Below are positions 19,317 to 27,401 of a stretch of DNA of 64,000 nt, in pieces; within the stretch, counting starts at the first letter, position 1, and each line of letters begins with the position of its first letter. Both the position numbers and the translations under genes were made by a program. The notes under the pieces were generated by a model, which was not told the origin of the DNA, ran no database searches, and saw nothing but the letters and a program-made list of their open reading frames with translations. Source of the stretch: Methanococcus aeolicus Nankai-3 (GTDB lineage: Archaea > AGJL01 > Methanococci > Methanococcales > Methanococcaceae); NCBI RefSeq assembly GCF_000017185.1, contig NC_009635.1, positions 1,113,189-1,177,188 of the forward strand. Direction: 5' to 3'.

Positions 19317-19691
19317 TCTATCCCCTATTTATGCTTATAATATTGCTTTCATAATATATATAGATATAGAGTTATAAACCGATATTATCATGCAATCGGG
19401 TTAACTATTAATTTAAAAGAATAATCCATACATAATTAAACTCTACACAGTCCAATGCCCATACCATTTTTTCACCGAATCCACATTAATATATAATTTA
19501 ATTATCTAATATAAAATGGATAAGTTATAATATATAAACTATACTTCCACTATTAAAAAACTCTTTTAGTTTCGTAGCATTATACCGTCTCGGAGCTCCG
19601 GGAGAAAACGAGGATATAAACCACAAACACCATAACCAATGTATATTATAATCCATAGACTGATACGACATCAACAAAGATAATCACAACT
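19317..19691. other. Gene-poor interval upstream of cas10
   Basis: This A+T-rich DNA should contain the III-A operon promoter on the minus strand; TATA-like runs lie near 19345-19365. A possible 19-codon minus-strand frame (19467-19408, MVWALDCVEF...) has a good GGTGA site but no recognisable function, and it may be a gene relic. A GGAGCTCC palindrome sits at 19592. Nothing else is supportable. Confidence 0.4.
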
Positions 19692-19767
19692 ATTAAATGA
19701 AGTGATTTATTTTCATATTGATGTTTTTTTAAAGGATAGTCAGGATTAGGATTAGATATGAGCTCCC
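19692..19767 (-). pseudogene. Relic of the cas3 5' end
   Basis: Two short stretches match the intact cas3 in the same orientation. Positions 19692-19716 are identical (25/25) to 1254-1278, and 19722-19767 matches 2286-2332, which includes the cas3 start codon region, with a handful of changes. The roughly 1 kb of cas3 between these two parts is missing here. No frame survives. It lies 46 bp before a lone degenerate CRISPR repeat. The simplest reading is a decayed second copy of part of a CRISPR-Cas locus. Confidence 0.75.
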
Positions 19768-19803
19768 ATATTTACGCCCCCAATATAACGCCGTGGGAGC
19801 TCC
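19759..19803. repeat. 45-bp repeat with GGAGCTCC-type ends (copy 1)
   Basis: This segment matches 22177-22221 apart from one-base length differences. It begins with GAGCTCCCAT and ends CGTGGGAGCTCC, so its ends are 10-bp inverted repeats built around the abundant palindrome. The core includes TTACGCCCCCAA. It could form a hairpin. It sits between the cas3 relic and the lone CRISPR repeat. Confidence 0.7.
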
Positions 19804-19812
19804 TAAAAACAT

Positions 19813-19849
19813 GTCTGAAAGACTCATCCATTAAAACAGGTATGGACAT
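19813..19849 (+). repeat. Lone degenerate CRISPR repeat
   Basis: A single 37-bp sequence matches 31 of 37 positions of the repeat in the main array (GTCTGAAAGACTCATCC... against GTCTAAAAGACACATCC...). It has no second copy at spacer distance. It is in the same orientation as the main array. It overlaps the 3' end of the neighbouring minus-strand gene and encodes that gene's last residues and stop codon. Confidence 0.85.
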
Positions 19850-20933
19850 AAACCTCATCAAAGTATCCTAAAATTGATAGATTTTTATTGTGGGCATATT
19901 CATCATTACAATATTTGTAATGGGAATAGCTGGAAATATCATAATAATATATTCTAACCTTGAATTTTTCCCCATTATTTATATTTTCAATGTTTTTTAC
20001 GCCATATCCTATCAATGTGTTGTTTTTATTGTAAAATTTGGTTTTTATATGGATTTGCATATTATTATCCGCAGTATTTTTGCCAATTAATTCCACATAG
20101 GGCTGTCCATTTTTTGACCTTAATAGCTTTTGGCTAATTATTTTAATATCCCGTTGATGGTTAGTCATAGGATAATCATTCATAAAAACAGGGAATATCG
20201 TGCATTTTGAAATTGTGTAGTTGTTATATGTCCAATCGTTGTTGTTGGTTTTAAACTTGAATGTCTCATTTGGTCCTATATTGTATAAATAAACCATATT
20301 TTGACCTATTAGTGTGTTATTTTTATCGTAGTATTTTATAAAAACATATCCCTCAATATCTTTATTATTAGTATTTTTACCGATAATTTCGATAATTTGG
20401 CTGTTGTTGTGTTTTAAAATATTGTATCCAATTTTAACGGGCACCTCGTGGCTTCCTCGTTCATTGTAAAATAGCGTATCTTTATAACATTTTACCGATA
20501 AATTAACTGTTGATAGGGAATCAACATAATTTGAAGGACATTTTATTTTTGCTTTAATCGTTTCGCCTGAATTTATATTGTTAAATTCTTCTTTGATACT
20601 ACCTATTACATAGCCATCTGAATCATACAATTTGGCATAAATTACACAATTACAGGAAATATTTCCAATATTTTTACCAATTACCTCTATATATGCGTTG
20701 TTGTGGTTATTATTGTTATTATTCCCCTCATCACTATTATTTTCAAATATTATCTTATAACCAACTATCTGAATTATGTTTTGCTCCCCCATCATGTCTT
20801 CAAATGAGATTGCATTTCTAGGGTCATTGATGGAGCTCCACACAAAATAAACAGATGATGCTATTATGATTATCAATATAATATTTATCAAAATCGATGC
20901 ACTTAGAAGTATATTTTTATTTTTATCATTCAT
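19824..20933 (-). CDS. Membrane-anchored protein with three FxLYD-like repeats
   Basis: The N-terminus has one strong membrane anchor (residues 8-32, LLSASILINIILIIIIASS). The rest, predicted to be outside the cell, holds three repeated beta modules. Each has the form I-E-x-I-G-K-N ... x-x-K-x-Y-D-x-x-x-x-L-I-G ... I-x-x-G-E-x-F (near residues 83, 185 and 290). This resembles FxLYD-type domains, common in archaeal surface proteins. Function is unknown. The last residues (VHTCFNG) and stop are read antisense through a relic CRISPR repeat, so the natural C-terminus may have been lost or replaced. Confidence 0.65.
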   Translation of the reverse strand: MNDKNKNILLSASILINIILIIIIASSVYFVWSSINDPRNAISFEDMMGEQNIIQIVGYKIIFENNSDEGNNNNNNHNNAYIEVIGKNIGNISCNCVIYAKLYDSDGYVIGSIKEEFNNINSGETIKAKIKCPSNYVDSLSTVNLSVKCYKDTLFYNERGSHEVPVKIGYNILKHNNSQIIEIIGKNTNNKDIEGYVFIKYYDKNNTLIGQNMVYLYNIGPNETFKFKTNNNDWTYNNYTISKCTIFPVFMNDYPMTNHQRDIKIISQKLLRSKNGQPYVELIGKNTADNNMQIHIKTKFYNKNNTLIGYGVKNIENINNGEKFKVRIYYYDISSYSHYKYCNDEYAHNKNLSILGYFDEVYVHTCFNG

Positions 20934-21050
20934 ACCAACACCCCATAAATAGAATTATATTAAATAATTCCGCCCCTATTGACAACACATATATAAAATA
21001 TAATAGCATATATTATATATGATGGCCTAACATATAATGGTAAATTTTGA

Positions 21051-21178
21051 GTATAATCAATCTTCGGACTATTTCCCACATCGACTCACCAGAAAGACAA
21101 ATATCACCGTATTATCCTATAAAGAGATAATATCATAATATTTTGGGACGCAGTAGGGGCAGTTTTTGAAGATTAACC
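21051..21178 (-). mobile_element. Small inverted-repeat element, copy 1
   Basis: This is a 128-bp member of the family with ends like ATAGTCAATCTTC, here in reverse orientation. Its left end reads ATAATCAATCTTCGGACTAT and its right end TTTTTGAAGATTAACCA. No coding capacity is seen. It lies upstream of the surface-protein gene that starts at 21207. Confidence 0.7.
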
Positions 21179-21206
21179 ACAATATTGGGTGGAATTTTGA
21201 TTAGAA

Positions 21207-22016
21207 ATGATATATATATATATATTAAATATTATGATATTACTATCTCCGGCGTATGCAGAAGATGCTCCAAAAGTAGTTAAATCATACATTGGGGTGT
21301 ATGAATACAACGGAACATATTACGACCCATTGGGCAATACATTTGACGGTGTGTCTTCGTATAGTGGTTCAGATTATAACTATGCAGTTGTAGTATATGA
21401 ATTAGATAATGGTCAAACAATTAGGCAGACAGTACCTTTAACTGATAATGGAGGAACTACCGACCCTGCACCAACAGCAGCAATATCTTGGACTGACCCC
21501 GATGGAAATACTCATGACATATTTGAACAAATTAGTACTCAAACTAATAATGTTACTTCACTACCTTATGTCGCCGAAATCCCTGTGGGTTCTCAAATCG
21601 ATTTAAAAATGAATGATAATTATAATGATGATAACTATGCCGATGGAGAGTGGAAATTAAATATTACGGAAAATGGAATAACATTTAAAAATGCCACCCA
21701 ATATGGGGGATATCACCATAATTTATCATTTAAACTTACAGACATTGACACAAACGAAACCTGGAATATCACTATGCCATATAAAAATAGTGGTAGAGAT
21801 TACTATAGTGGGATAATTCCATTAAATGGTTCTAATGCAACCATATATGACATAAGTGGCAGTACACCAAATGCAGGTGGAGACCCCCTAACCTACGAAC
21901 CCACAAATAATTTTATTAAACCAAAAGCAACCCCGACTAAAACACCAATTCCAGTTGGTGCTTTAATGGCCTCAATGATACTAATAACATATTTTATATC
22001 ATCGAGAGATAACTAA
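21207..22016 (+). CDS. Predicted cell-surface protein, C-terminal anchor
   Basis: The 269-residue protein starts with a hydrophobic signal-like segment ending in PAYAEDA (cleavage plausible near residue 18). It continues as a Tyr-, Asn- and Asp-rich beta-type region with several N-x-S/T sites. It ends with a Thr/Pro linker (KATPTKTPIPVG) and one membrane helix, LMASMILITYFISS. This architecture suits an archaeal surface or adhesin-like protein. I recognise no named domain. The start has no clear ribosome binding site, and the first codons follow a TA repeat, so the exact start is uncertain. Confidence 0.6.
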   Translation: MIYIYILNIMILLSPAYAEDAPKVVKSYIGVYEYNGTYYDPLGNTFDGVSSYSGSDYNYAVVVYELDNGQTIRQTVPLTDNGGTTDPAPTAAISWTDPDGNTHDIFEQISTQTNNVTSLPYVAEIPVGSQIDLKMNDNYNDDNYADGEWKLNITENGITFKNATQYGGYHHNLSFKLTDIDTNETWNITMPYKNSGRDYYSGIIPLNGSNATIYDISGSTPNAGGDPLTYEPTNNFIKPKATPTKTPIPVGALMASMILITYFISSRDN

Positions 22017-22176
22017 ACAGTAATTCTTTAAATTCTTCATTTTTCTACTAATTTTTATTATCTTATATTTCTACCATAATATACATCACATATTCCCATA
22101 ACCTCTTTTTAATACTTTCCAAAATTGTCCTTTGAGCTTGTTATATGTTTTTTATATTTAACTTCACAACTTCATC

Positions 22177-22221
22177 GGAGCTCCCATATTACGCCCCCAA
22201 TTATAACGCCGTGGGAGCTCC
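22177..22221. repeat. 45-bp repeat with GGAGCTCC ends (copy 2)
   Basis: This is the second copy of the element at 19759-19803, here with complete GGAGCTCCCA and TGGGAGCTCC ends that form a 10-bp inverted repeat. It lies between two convergent genes, so it could also act as a bidirectional transcription stop. Confidence 0.7.
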
Positions 22222-22235
22222 CATAAACCTTATAA

Positions 22236-23171
22236 TTACAATTCGGAAACTCCGATTATTCTTATTTTTGCACTTCCGTCAATTAATATTGCTTTATCTC
22301 CTTTTTCATAAACTACTGGTTTTAATAATTTTAATTTAATTATATCTCCTTCTTTTTCGATTACTTCACTACTTACTGTTTGTAATCCGATATTTATTTG
22401 GTATCCTTCTCCTACGGCTATTTCTTTTTGCATATATGGATTCCATTTCATATTTAGCGTTAATTCGCTGGATACTTCCAAATCACCATTAGATAATATC
22501 ATACCCCTATCCAAATCTTCGGCTTTAACTCCTTTTAATGCCAAACCAACTCTTGAAAATTGAGGTGCCTCATCATAATTTTTATCATTTACCTGTATGG
22601 ATTTTACCATTGCCTTATTTTCAGTAGGATAAACCCTTAAATTATCATGTATTTTTGTAGCTCCTTTTAAAACTCTCCCCAATATTACAGTCCCCACACT
22701 TCTAACCATAAAAAAGTGGTCAATTGGTATTTTTACAAAATCATTGTTGGGAGCTCCTGCTATATCTATTGGGAGCTCCATTAATTTTTCTCTTATATTT
22801 ATATAGTCCTTTTCCATAATCTCAAAGTCTTTCATTGAGGTATTTGAAATAATTGCCTTTAATTGATTTACATCAACATATTCTCCAACCACCAGAGCTC
22901 CTTTACTTACTCCGCACATATCCAATATTAATAATGTTTCTGCCAATTCTGCCTTTACCTCATCTACGAAAATTAACGCATAGTCCATTAAATTTATGGT
23001 ATATAATAATGGCATTATTTTTTCTGGATATTTTGTAGGTTCAATTATAAAAATAGCATCATCTCCATTTTTATAATTATATAGCGTTATATCTGTGGAA
23101 GTTCCTGCCTTTCCTAAATTCTTTCCTGCATCTCTAATGTCTCCAAATAATCCTATTCCTATATTTTTCAT
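22236..23171 (-). CDS. EF-Tu/SelB-like protein lacking GTPase motifs
   Basis: The 311-residue protein resembles translational GTPases in outline. A G-domain-like N-terminal half is followed by an EF-Tu domain 2 segment: FFMVRSVGTVILGRVLKG, then LRVYPTENKAMVKSIQVN and RVGLALKGVKAEDLDRGMIL, as in EF-Tu and SelB. The N-terminus GLFGDIRDAGKNLG lacks a proper GxxxxGK[ST], and no DxxG or NKxD motif is seen, so GTP binding is unlikely. Similar EF-Tu domain 2 proteins are annotated in methanogens. The role is unknown. Confidence 0.65.
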   Translation of the reverse strand: MKNIGIGLFGDIRDAGKNLGKAGTSTDITLYNYKNGDDAIFIIEPTKYPEKIMPLLYTINLMDYALIFVDEVKAELAETLLILDMCGVSKGALVVGEYVDVNQLKAIISNTSMKDFEIMEKDYINIREKLMELPIDIAGAPNNDFVKIPIDHFFMVRSVGTVILGRVLKGATKIHDNLRVYPTENKAMVKSIQVNDKNYDEAPQFSRVGLALKGVKAEDLDRGMILSNGDLEVSSELTLNMKWNPYMQKEIAVGEGYQINIGLQTVSSEVIEKEGDIIKLKLLKPVVYEKGDKAILIDGSAKIRIIGVSEL

Positions 23172-23214
23172 AATTTCACCGTTTTTATAATATATATTAA
23201 TTTAAATCTTTAAT

Positions 23215-23330
23215 ATAGTCAATCTTCAAAAACTGTCCCATATATGTTCTAAATAATTAAATATAATATGGAATATTATACAGAATATAGTTTATTTTGA
23301 TATGTGTGAAACAGTCCGAAGATTGGCTAT
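23215..23330 (+). mobile_element. Small inverted-repeat element, copy 2
   Basis: This 116-bp copy starts ATAGTCAATCTTCAAAAAC and ends AGTCCGAAGATTGGCTAT. It directly abuts copy 3 in the same orientation, so the two form a tandem pair between convergently or serially arranged genes. It has no coding capacity. Confidence 0.85.
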
Positions 23331-23445
23331 CTGTCAATCTTCAAAAACTGTCCTATGTATTTTCTAAATATTAAGTGTAATATGGGATACTATACATAAT
23401 ACAGTCTTATCTCCATTAGTGCGAAAAAGTTCGAAGATTGGCTAT
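23331..23445 (+). mobile_element. Small inverted-repeat element, copy 3
   Basis: This is the second unit of the tandem pair. It is about 75-80% identical to copy 2 and ends TTCGAAGATTGGCTAT. Its right end overlaps the 3' end of coaBC and encodes that protein's last residues. Confidence 0.85.
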
Positions 23446-24642
23446 AATTTCATTTTTAATATTTTCCATTATATCGGATTTTTTGCCCTTGTATTTTTTA
23501 ATATTATTATTTTTATCTATTAAAATTACCTCGTTGTAATCATCGCCAAAATAATGTTTGGATAAATCATTGGCTACAATATAATCTAAATTGGCATCTT
23601 TAAGTTTTTTTATACTTTTTTCAATTAATTCCTGTTCTGGTATTCCATATTCTGCCTTAAATCCAACAATTATTTTATTTGGAAATGCCTTTTTAAGTTC
23701 TTTTATTACTTTTGGATTTTTCTTTAATTTTATTGTTAATTCCTCTTTATCCGAACTTATTTTTCCCTTTTGCTCTTCCAATGGAGTATAATCCGATATT
23801 GCTGCACAGGAGATTATTATATCTGCATCTTTTCCAATATCCAATGCTTTATTTAACATTTCCGTAGCACTGAGCGTATTGTATGAATTTACATAATATG
23901 GTGGTTTTTTGCCCATTGCATATATAACAGATACATCAAAACCATCTTTAATAAAGCACTGAGAAAGCAAATAACCAGTTTTTCCAGAAGATAAATTGCT
24001 TATTATTCTAACTTTATCAATAAATTCCGCCGTTCCACCCGATAATATTAATACTTTTTTATTGTTGTTATTGTTATCTTTATTTTCTTTTTTATTTAAT
24101 TTATCGATAACTTCACCTACAACAGTTTCAATTGATGGAACTTTTGCCTTTTCTTCCTCCATTTTCGGAGATATTATATGTACATCTTTTTTACCACTTA
24201 AATTAATTAAATGGTTGTCTATTGTATCTATCATATTTTGGTGCATTGCTGGAACTATAAATATTGGCTTTTTCTCAAAAAACATTGTAGCCGTAGTATT
24301 TATTATATTATCTGCAATACCTAATGATATTTTACTTACTATATTTGCCGTAGCTGGGAATATTAGCATTGCATCACATTCTTCATATAATTCCACATGC
24401 TCAATTTTTCCGGTGATGTCGTAATCTATCGGAGCTCCGCAACCAAACTCCAATGATGCCTCTCCAATTATTTTTCTTGATTCCTCTGTGGCAATACATC
24501 TCACATCAGCCCCATGTCTTAGGAGCTCCCTCATTAACTTTGGAGTCTCAATTGCTGCAATTGATGATGACACTGCAACAACAATAGTTTTACCATCCAA
24601 TAGTTTTGATTTAGCATATTTTAATTTTTTTGTAGGGTGCAT
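23416..24642 (-). CDS. coaBC: CoaBC, phosphopantothenoylcysteine synthase/decarboxylase
   Basis: This bifunctional coenzyme A biosynthesis enzyme joins cysteine to phosphopantothenate and decarboxylates the product. The N-terminal CoaC flavin domain shows IVVAVSSSIAAIETPKL and FPATANIVSKISLGIADN, then the PAMHQNM active-site segment. The CoaB domain shows ILSGGTAEFIDKVRIISNLSSGKTG, AAISDYTP and IVANDL. The start at 24642 (MHPTKK) follows GTGAT; the frame extends further upstream but without family similarity. The C-terminal residues ANLRTFSH lie within a small inverted-repeat element. Confidence 0.95.
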   Translation of the reverse strand: MHPTKKLKYAKSKLLDGKTIVVAVSSSIAAIETPKLMRELLRHGADVRCIATEESRKIIGEASLEFGCGAPIDYDITGKIEHVELYEECDAMLIFPATANIVSKISLGIADNIINTTATMFFEKKPIFIVPAMHQNMIDTIDNHLINLSGKKDVHIISPKMEEEKAKVPSIETVVGEVIDKLNKKENKDNNNNNKKVLILSGGTAEFIDKVRIISNLSSGKTGYLLSQCFIKDGFDVSVIYAMGKKPPYYVNSYNTLSATEMLNKALDIGKDADIIISCAAISDYTPLEEQKGKISSDKEELTIKLKKNPKVIKELKKAFPNKIIVGFKAEYGIPEQELIEKSIKKLKDANLDYIVANDLSKHYFGDDYNEVILIDKNNNIKKYKGKKSDIMENIKNEIIANLRTFSH

Positions 24643-24763
24643 TTTATCACTTTTATATTTGTGGGTATATATTAAATAACATAATAAACTATATAATATT
24701 ATTAAACTATAAAACATATCCATATATTGTATATATATTGTATATGTCATTCTTGGTGTAATT

Positions 24764-26047
24764 ATGGAACTTCAAAATTTTTCGGAAAAAAATTTTTACA
24801 GTCGTAAAAATAGCAAAGCTATTTTGAGACCCCCTGAAAATACAAAAAATATTGAAAATACAAAAATTGCCGTTATTGGTGGCGGACCTGCTGGAAAATA
24901 TTGCAGCACCGAATTAGCCAAAAAAGGATTTTCCGTATCAATTTACGAAAAAAACAAAATAGGAGGCACCTGTTTAAATTACGGTTGCACATATGTAACC
25001 GGATTACGGGAAATGGCAGATATAATAAATAATTTAAATATAGTTAACTCAAATAAAGAAATAAAAGATAATACAAAATTAGAAGATGTTATTTCATTTA
25101 AAGAACTTCAAAAAAATATATCGAATATTCTAACTAAAATAAGAGGAAAATTAGAGGGGGACCTATTAAAATACAATAATATAAAATTATATAATGAAGA
25201 ATTTAAAGAAGAATATAAAAAAAATTATGACTATATTGTATATGCAACGGGTAAAGAATATACAAATAATTATAATGGTGTGGAATGCCTAATACATTCG
25301 GATATTGTAAATTTAGAGGAGCTCCCTGAAAAGATATTAATTGTGGGCGGGGGAACTGTGGCAATGGAATATGCTTCGCTGTTTTCAAATTATGGCTGTG
25401 AAGTGGTTGTTTATGTTCGTTCAAAATTTTTAAAGATGATAGAGGATAAAGATATTAGAGATTACATATTAAAATTTATAACATTTAAAATTATAAATGA
25501 CGAAAATCAATTAAATGAATTACTAAATGATAGTAGCTATACAAAAATATTGGCTATCGGAGGAAAAGCCACTATAAAAACAGATGACAATTTAAAAGTA
25601 ATAGGCAAAGACAACGAATATGCCTGTGGAGATTGTGTAATTGGAAAGGGTGGAACTACTCCAATATCCCGTATGGAAGGTAAAGTAGTTGCCGAAAATA
25701 TTTATAATGAATTAAACAATAAACCACCCATAAAACCAAATTACAATAATATCCCAAATACTATTAGATTGGATTTAAATATATCTTATGTTGGAAAACA
25801 GACAGATGATTTTAAAATTATTCCTAATAGTGTTGGAAAAGGGGATTTTTTTAGGGTTTTCAACCACATAGGCATAAATAAAATATATTACGAAAATAAT
25901 AGGGTAGTGGGTGCAATTTCAATGTCTCCATCAATGGAAACAATTCCATATTTTGCCCAGTATTTAAATGGTGTCAATATTTATGATGGTTTTATAGAGG
26001 TTCATCCTTCAACAGACCCATTTTATAAAATATTTGGTAGTAGGTAA
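24764..26047 (+). CDS. FAD-dependent pyridine nucleotide-disulfide oxidoreductase
   Basis: This protein is of the dihydrolipoamide dehydrogenase/glutathione reductase type. An FAD-binding IAVIGGGPAGKYCSTELA segment is followed by the redox pair in GGTCLNYGCTYVTG (C-x4-C). A second Rossmann motif ILIVGGGTVAMEYASLF binds NAD(P)H, and YACGDCVIG contacts FAD. At 427 residues it is somewhat short. The physiological substrate is not evident. The first 30 or so residues precede the FAD fold and are encoded partly by two perfect DNA hairpins (24793-24825), so this N-terminal stretch may be an inserted repeat. Confidence 0.85.
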   Translation: MELQNFSEKNFYSRKNSKAILRPPENTKNIENTKIAVIGGGPAGKYCSTELAKKGFSVSIYEKNKIGGTCLNYGCTYVTGLREMADIINNLNIVNSNKEIKDNTKLEDVISFKELQKNISNILTKIRGKLEGDLLKYNNIKLYNEEFKEEYKKNYDYIVYATGKEYTNNYNGVECLIHSDIVNLEELPEKILIVGGGTVAMEYASLFSNYGCEVVVYVRSKFLKMIEDKDIRDYILKFITFKIINDENQLNELLNDSSYTKILAIGGKATIKTDDNLKVIGKDNEYACGDCVIGKGGTTPISRMEGKVVAENIYNELNNKPPIKPNYNNIPNTIRLDLNISYVGKQTDDFKIIPNSVGKGDFFRVFNHIGINKIYYENNRVVGAISMSPSMETIPYFAQYLNGVNIYDGFIEVHPSTDPFYKIFGSR

Positions 26048-26053
26048 TATATT

Positions 26054-26536
26054 ATGGATTTCACGATTCTCCAATCATTTCTTATGAATCTCGTAGAAAA
26101 ATATGGGTTATTGGGTATATTTATAATCGGGTTTTCAGAACCAATATTTCAACCATTTCCAACAGAAATATTTATGATAGCAGGAATTGCCTTGGGTCTT
26201 GATTGGAAACTTGTTATGATTATGGGGGCAGTAGGTACCACTGTTGGTTCGGTAATTACTTATTATCTAGCTTCAGAATATGGCGAAAAATTAGCATATA
26301 AATTATTTGATGAAAAGAAATATGCCAAAGGCGAAAAATTTTTTAAAAAATATGGGGTATGGGGATTTTTAATTATAAGTTTTACTCCCCTTCCATTTGA
26401 AATTATGTGTTGGGTATGTGGGTCTTTTGAGATGCCTTTTAAAAACTATTTATTCGCGGTATTTATTAGTAGGGTAATAAAACATGGTGTTTTTATAATG
26501 CCTTTTGTGCTTGGATATGATTTAAACATAATTTAA
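26054..26536 (+). CDS. DedA/VTT-domain membrane protein
   Basis: The 160-residue protein has several membrane helices and the VTT/DedA signature. This includes FIIGFSEPIFQPFPTEIFMIAGIALG, the glycine-rich GAVGTTVGSVITYYLASEYGEKL, and FKKYGVWGFLIISFTPLPFE near residue 100, followed by a helical C-terminus. Family members move lipids across membranes or affect membrane-potential homeostasis. It starts 6 bp after the upstream oxidoreductase, suggesting co-transcription. Substrate unknown. Confidence 0.8.
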   Translation: MDFTILQSFLMNLVEKYGLLGIFIIGFSEPIFQPFPTEIFMIAGIALGLDWKLVMIMGAVGTTVGSVITYYLASEYGEKLAYKLFDEKKYAKGEKFFKKYGVWGFLIISFTPLPFEIMCWVCGSFEMPFKNYLFAVFISRVIKHGVFIMPFVLGYDLNII

Positions 26537-26707
26537 AATAATGCATAAAATATTGATAAAATATTAAATAATATAATTACATATTATTTTTAGTGTGGTG
26601 TTTTAAGGAGCTCCATGCAATCATATATCCAATATTCCAACAACAATTATAACTTAAATTAATATAATTTATAATATATTATTATAATCTAAATTTGGTG
26701 ATATTAT

Positions 26708-26977
26708 ATGTGTTTAGCAATACCTTGTAAAGTAATTGAAATATTTGAAGAAAATGGAGAAAAATATGCCACTGCGGAATATAAAGGAGTAAAGCAGAAG
26801 GCAAAACTTGCACTTCTTGAAAATGTAAATATTGGAGATTATGTCCTTATTCATACAGGCTATGCCTTGGAAGTAATGAATGAAGAAGATGCAAAAATAA
26901 CATTAGAAACTTGGGAAGAATTATTTGATGCCCTTGACGAAATGGACGGCATAAAAGAAAAACAGGAAGATAAATAA
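26708..26977 (+). CDS. hypC: HypC hydrogenase maturation chaperone
   Basis: HypC works with HypD to build the Fe(CN)2CO group of [NiFe] hydrogenases. The 89-residue protein begins [12 protein letters not shown], with the essential Cys2 and the family CLAIP motif, and continues [23 protein letters not shown], typical of HypC. GGTGAT precedes the ATG. The upstream 170 bp hold one GGAGCTCC and TATA-like stretches but no gene. Methanogens need it for their F420- and ferredoxin-linked hydrogenases. Confidence 0.96.
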   Translation: MCLAIPCKVIEIFEENGEKYATAEYKGVKQKAKLALLENVNIGDYVLIHTGYALEVMNEEDAKITLETWEELFDALDEMDGIKEKQEDK

Positions 26978-27023
26978 AAAAAATAAAATAACTAAAAAAT
27001 AATAAGTTAAATAGATTATATAT

Positions 27024-27209
27024 TTAATCTTTAACTTTTACTGCACCATTTGGACATACATCCTCGCAAATCATGCAAAATGTGCATTCATCTTCTTTTG
27101 ATACTACTACTTTATTATCTTCAATTGTAAAAACTTCCATAGGACATGCATTCATACATTCTGCACAATCTACTCCATCACATTTGTTGTAGTTAATTAT
27201 TACACTCAT
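27024..27209 (-). CDS. 2[4Fe-4S] ferredoxin
   Basis: The 61-residue protein carries two four-iron cluster motifs. The first is CDGVDCAECMNACP, with a slightly expanded first spacing, and the second CTFCMICEDVCP. It is a small cytoplasmic electron carrier, as found in many copies in methanogens. GGTGA precedes the start. Its partner enzyme is not evident from the neighbours; the divergent upstream DNA holds only a hairpin unit. Confidence 0.93.
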   Translation of the reverse strand: MSVIINYNKCDGVDCAECMNACPMEVFTIEDNKVVVSKEDECTFCMICEDVCPNGAVKVKD

Positions 27210-27317
27210 TTTTTCACCACTTCGTTATTTGGTTAATTTTCCATAATGCACATATTATATATAATTTTATATATAAATTATATCATGCTAAATATATCGT
27301 GTTTTATTCTTTTTTAA

Positions 27318-27372
27318 TATTAAAATCCTTCGGATTTTTTATGATTTCATGATTCCCTTCGTTCCACTTAAA
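27318..27372. repeat. Short hairpin units
   Basis: AAAATCCTTCGGATTTT-type stem-loops occur here in intergenic DNA, followed by an imperfect unit around GATTCCCTTCGTTCC. They are of the same kind as the hairpins at 8112, 47.8, 50.4, 59.6 and 61.7 kb. A simple terminator function for the enolase-like gene or ferredoxin is an alternative. Confidence 0.55.
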
Positions 27373-27401
27373 ATGATATTAATTTATCATAAATGGAGCT
27401 C

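Noticed and set aside
19408..19467. A 19-codon minus-strand frame with two Trp codons and a GGTGA site upstream of cas10
   Set aside because: The ribosome site is good, but nothing links it to regulation of csm genes and the sequence has no known relative. It may be a gene relic; too little to call.
26614..26661. A 15-codon frame upstream of hypC starting next to a GGAGCTCC
   Set aside because: It is very short and rich in Asn and Tyr, as random A+T-rich DNA would be, with no repeated codon pattern.
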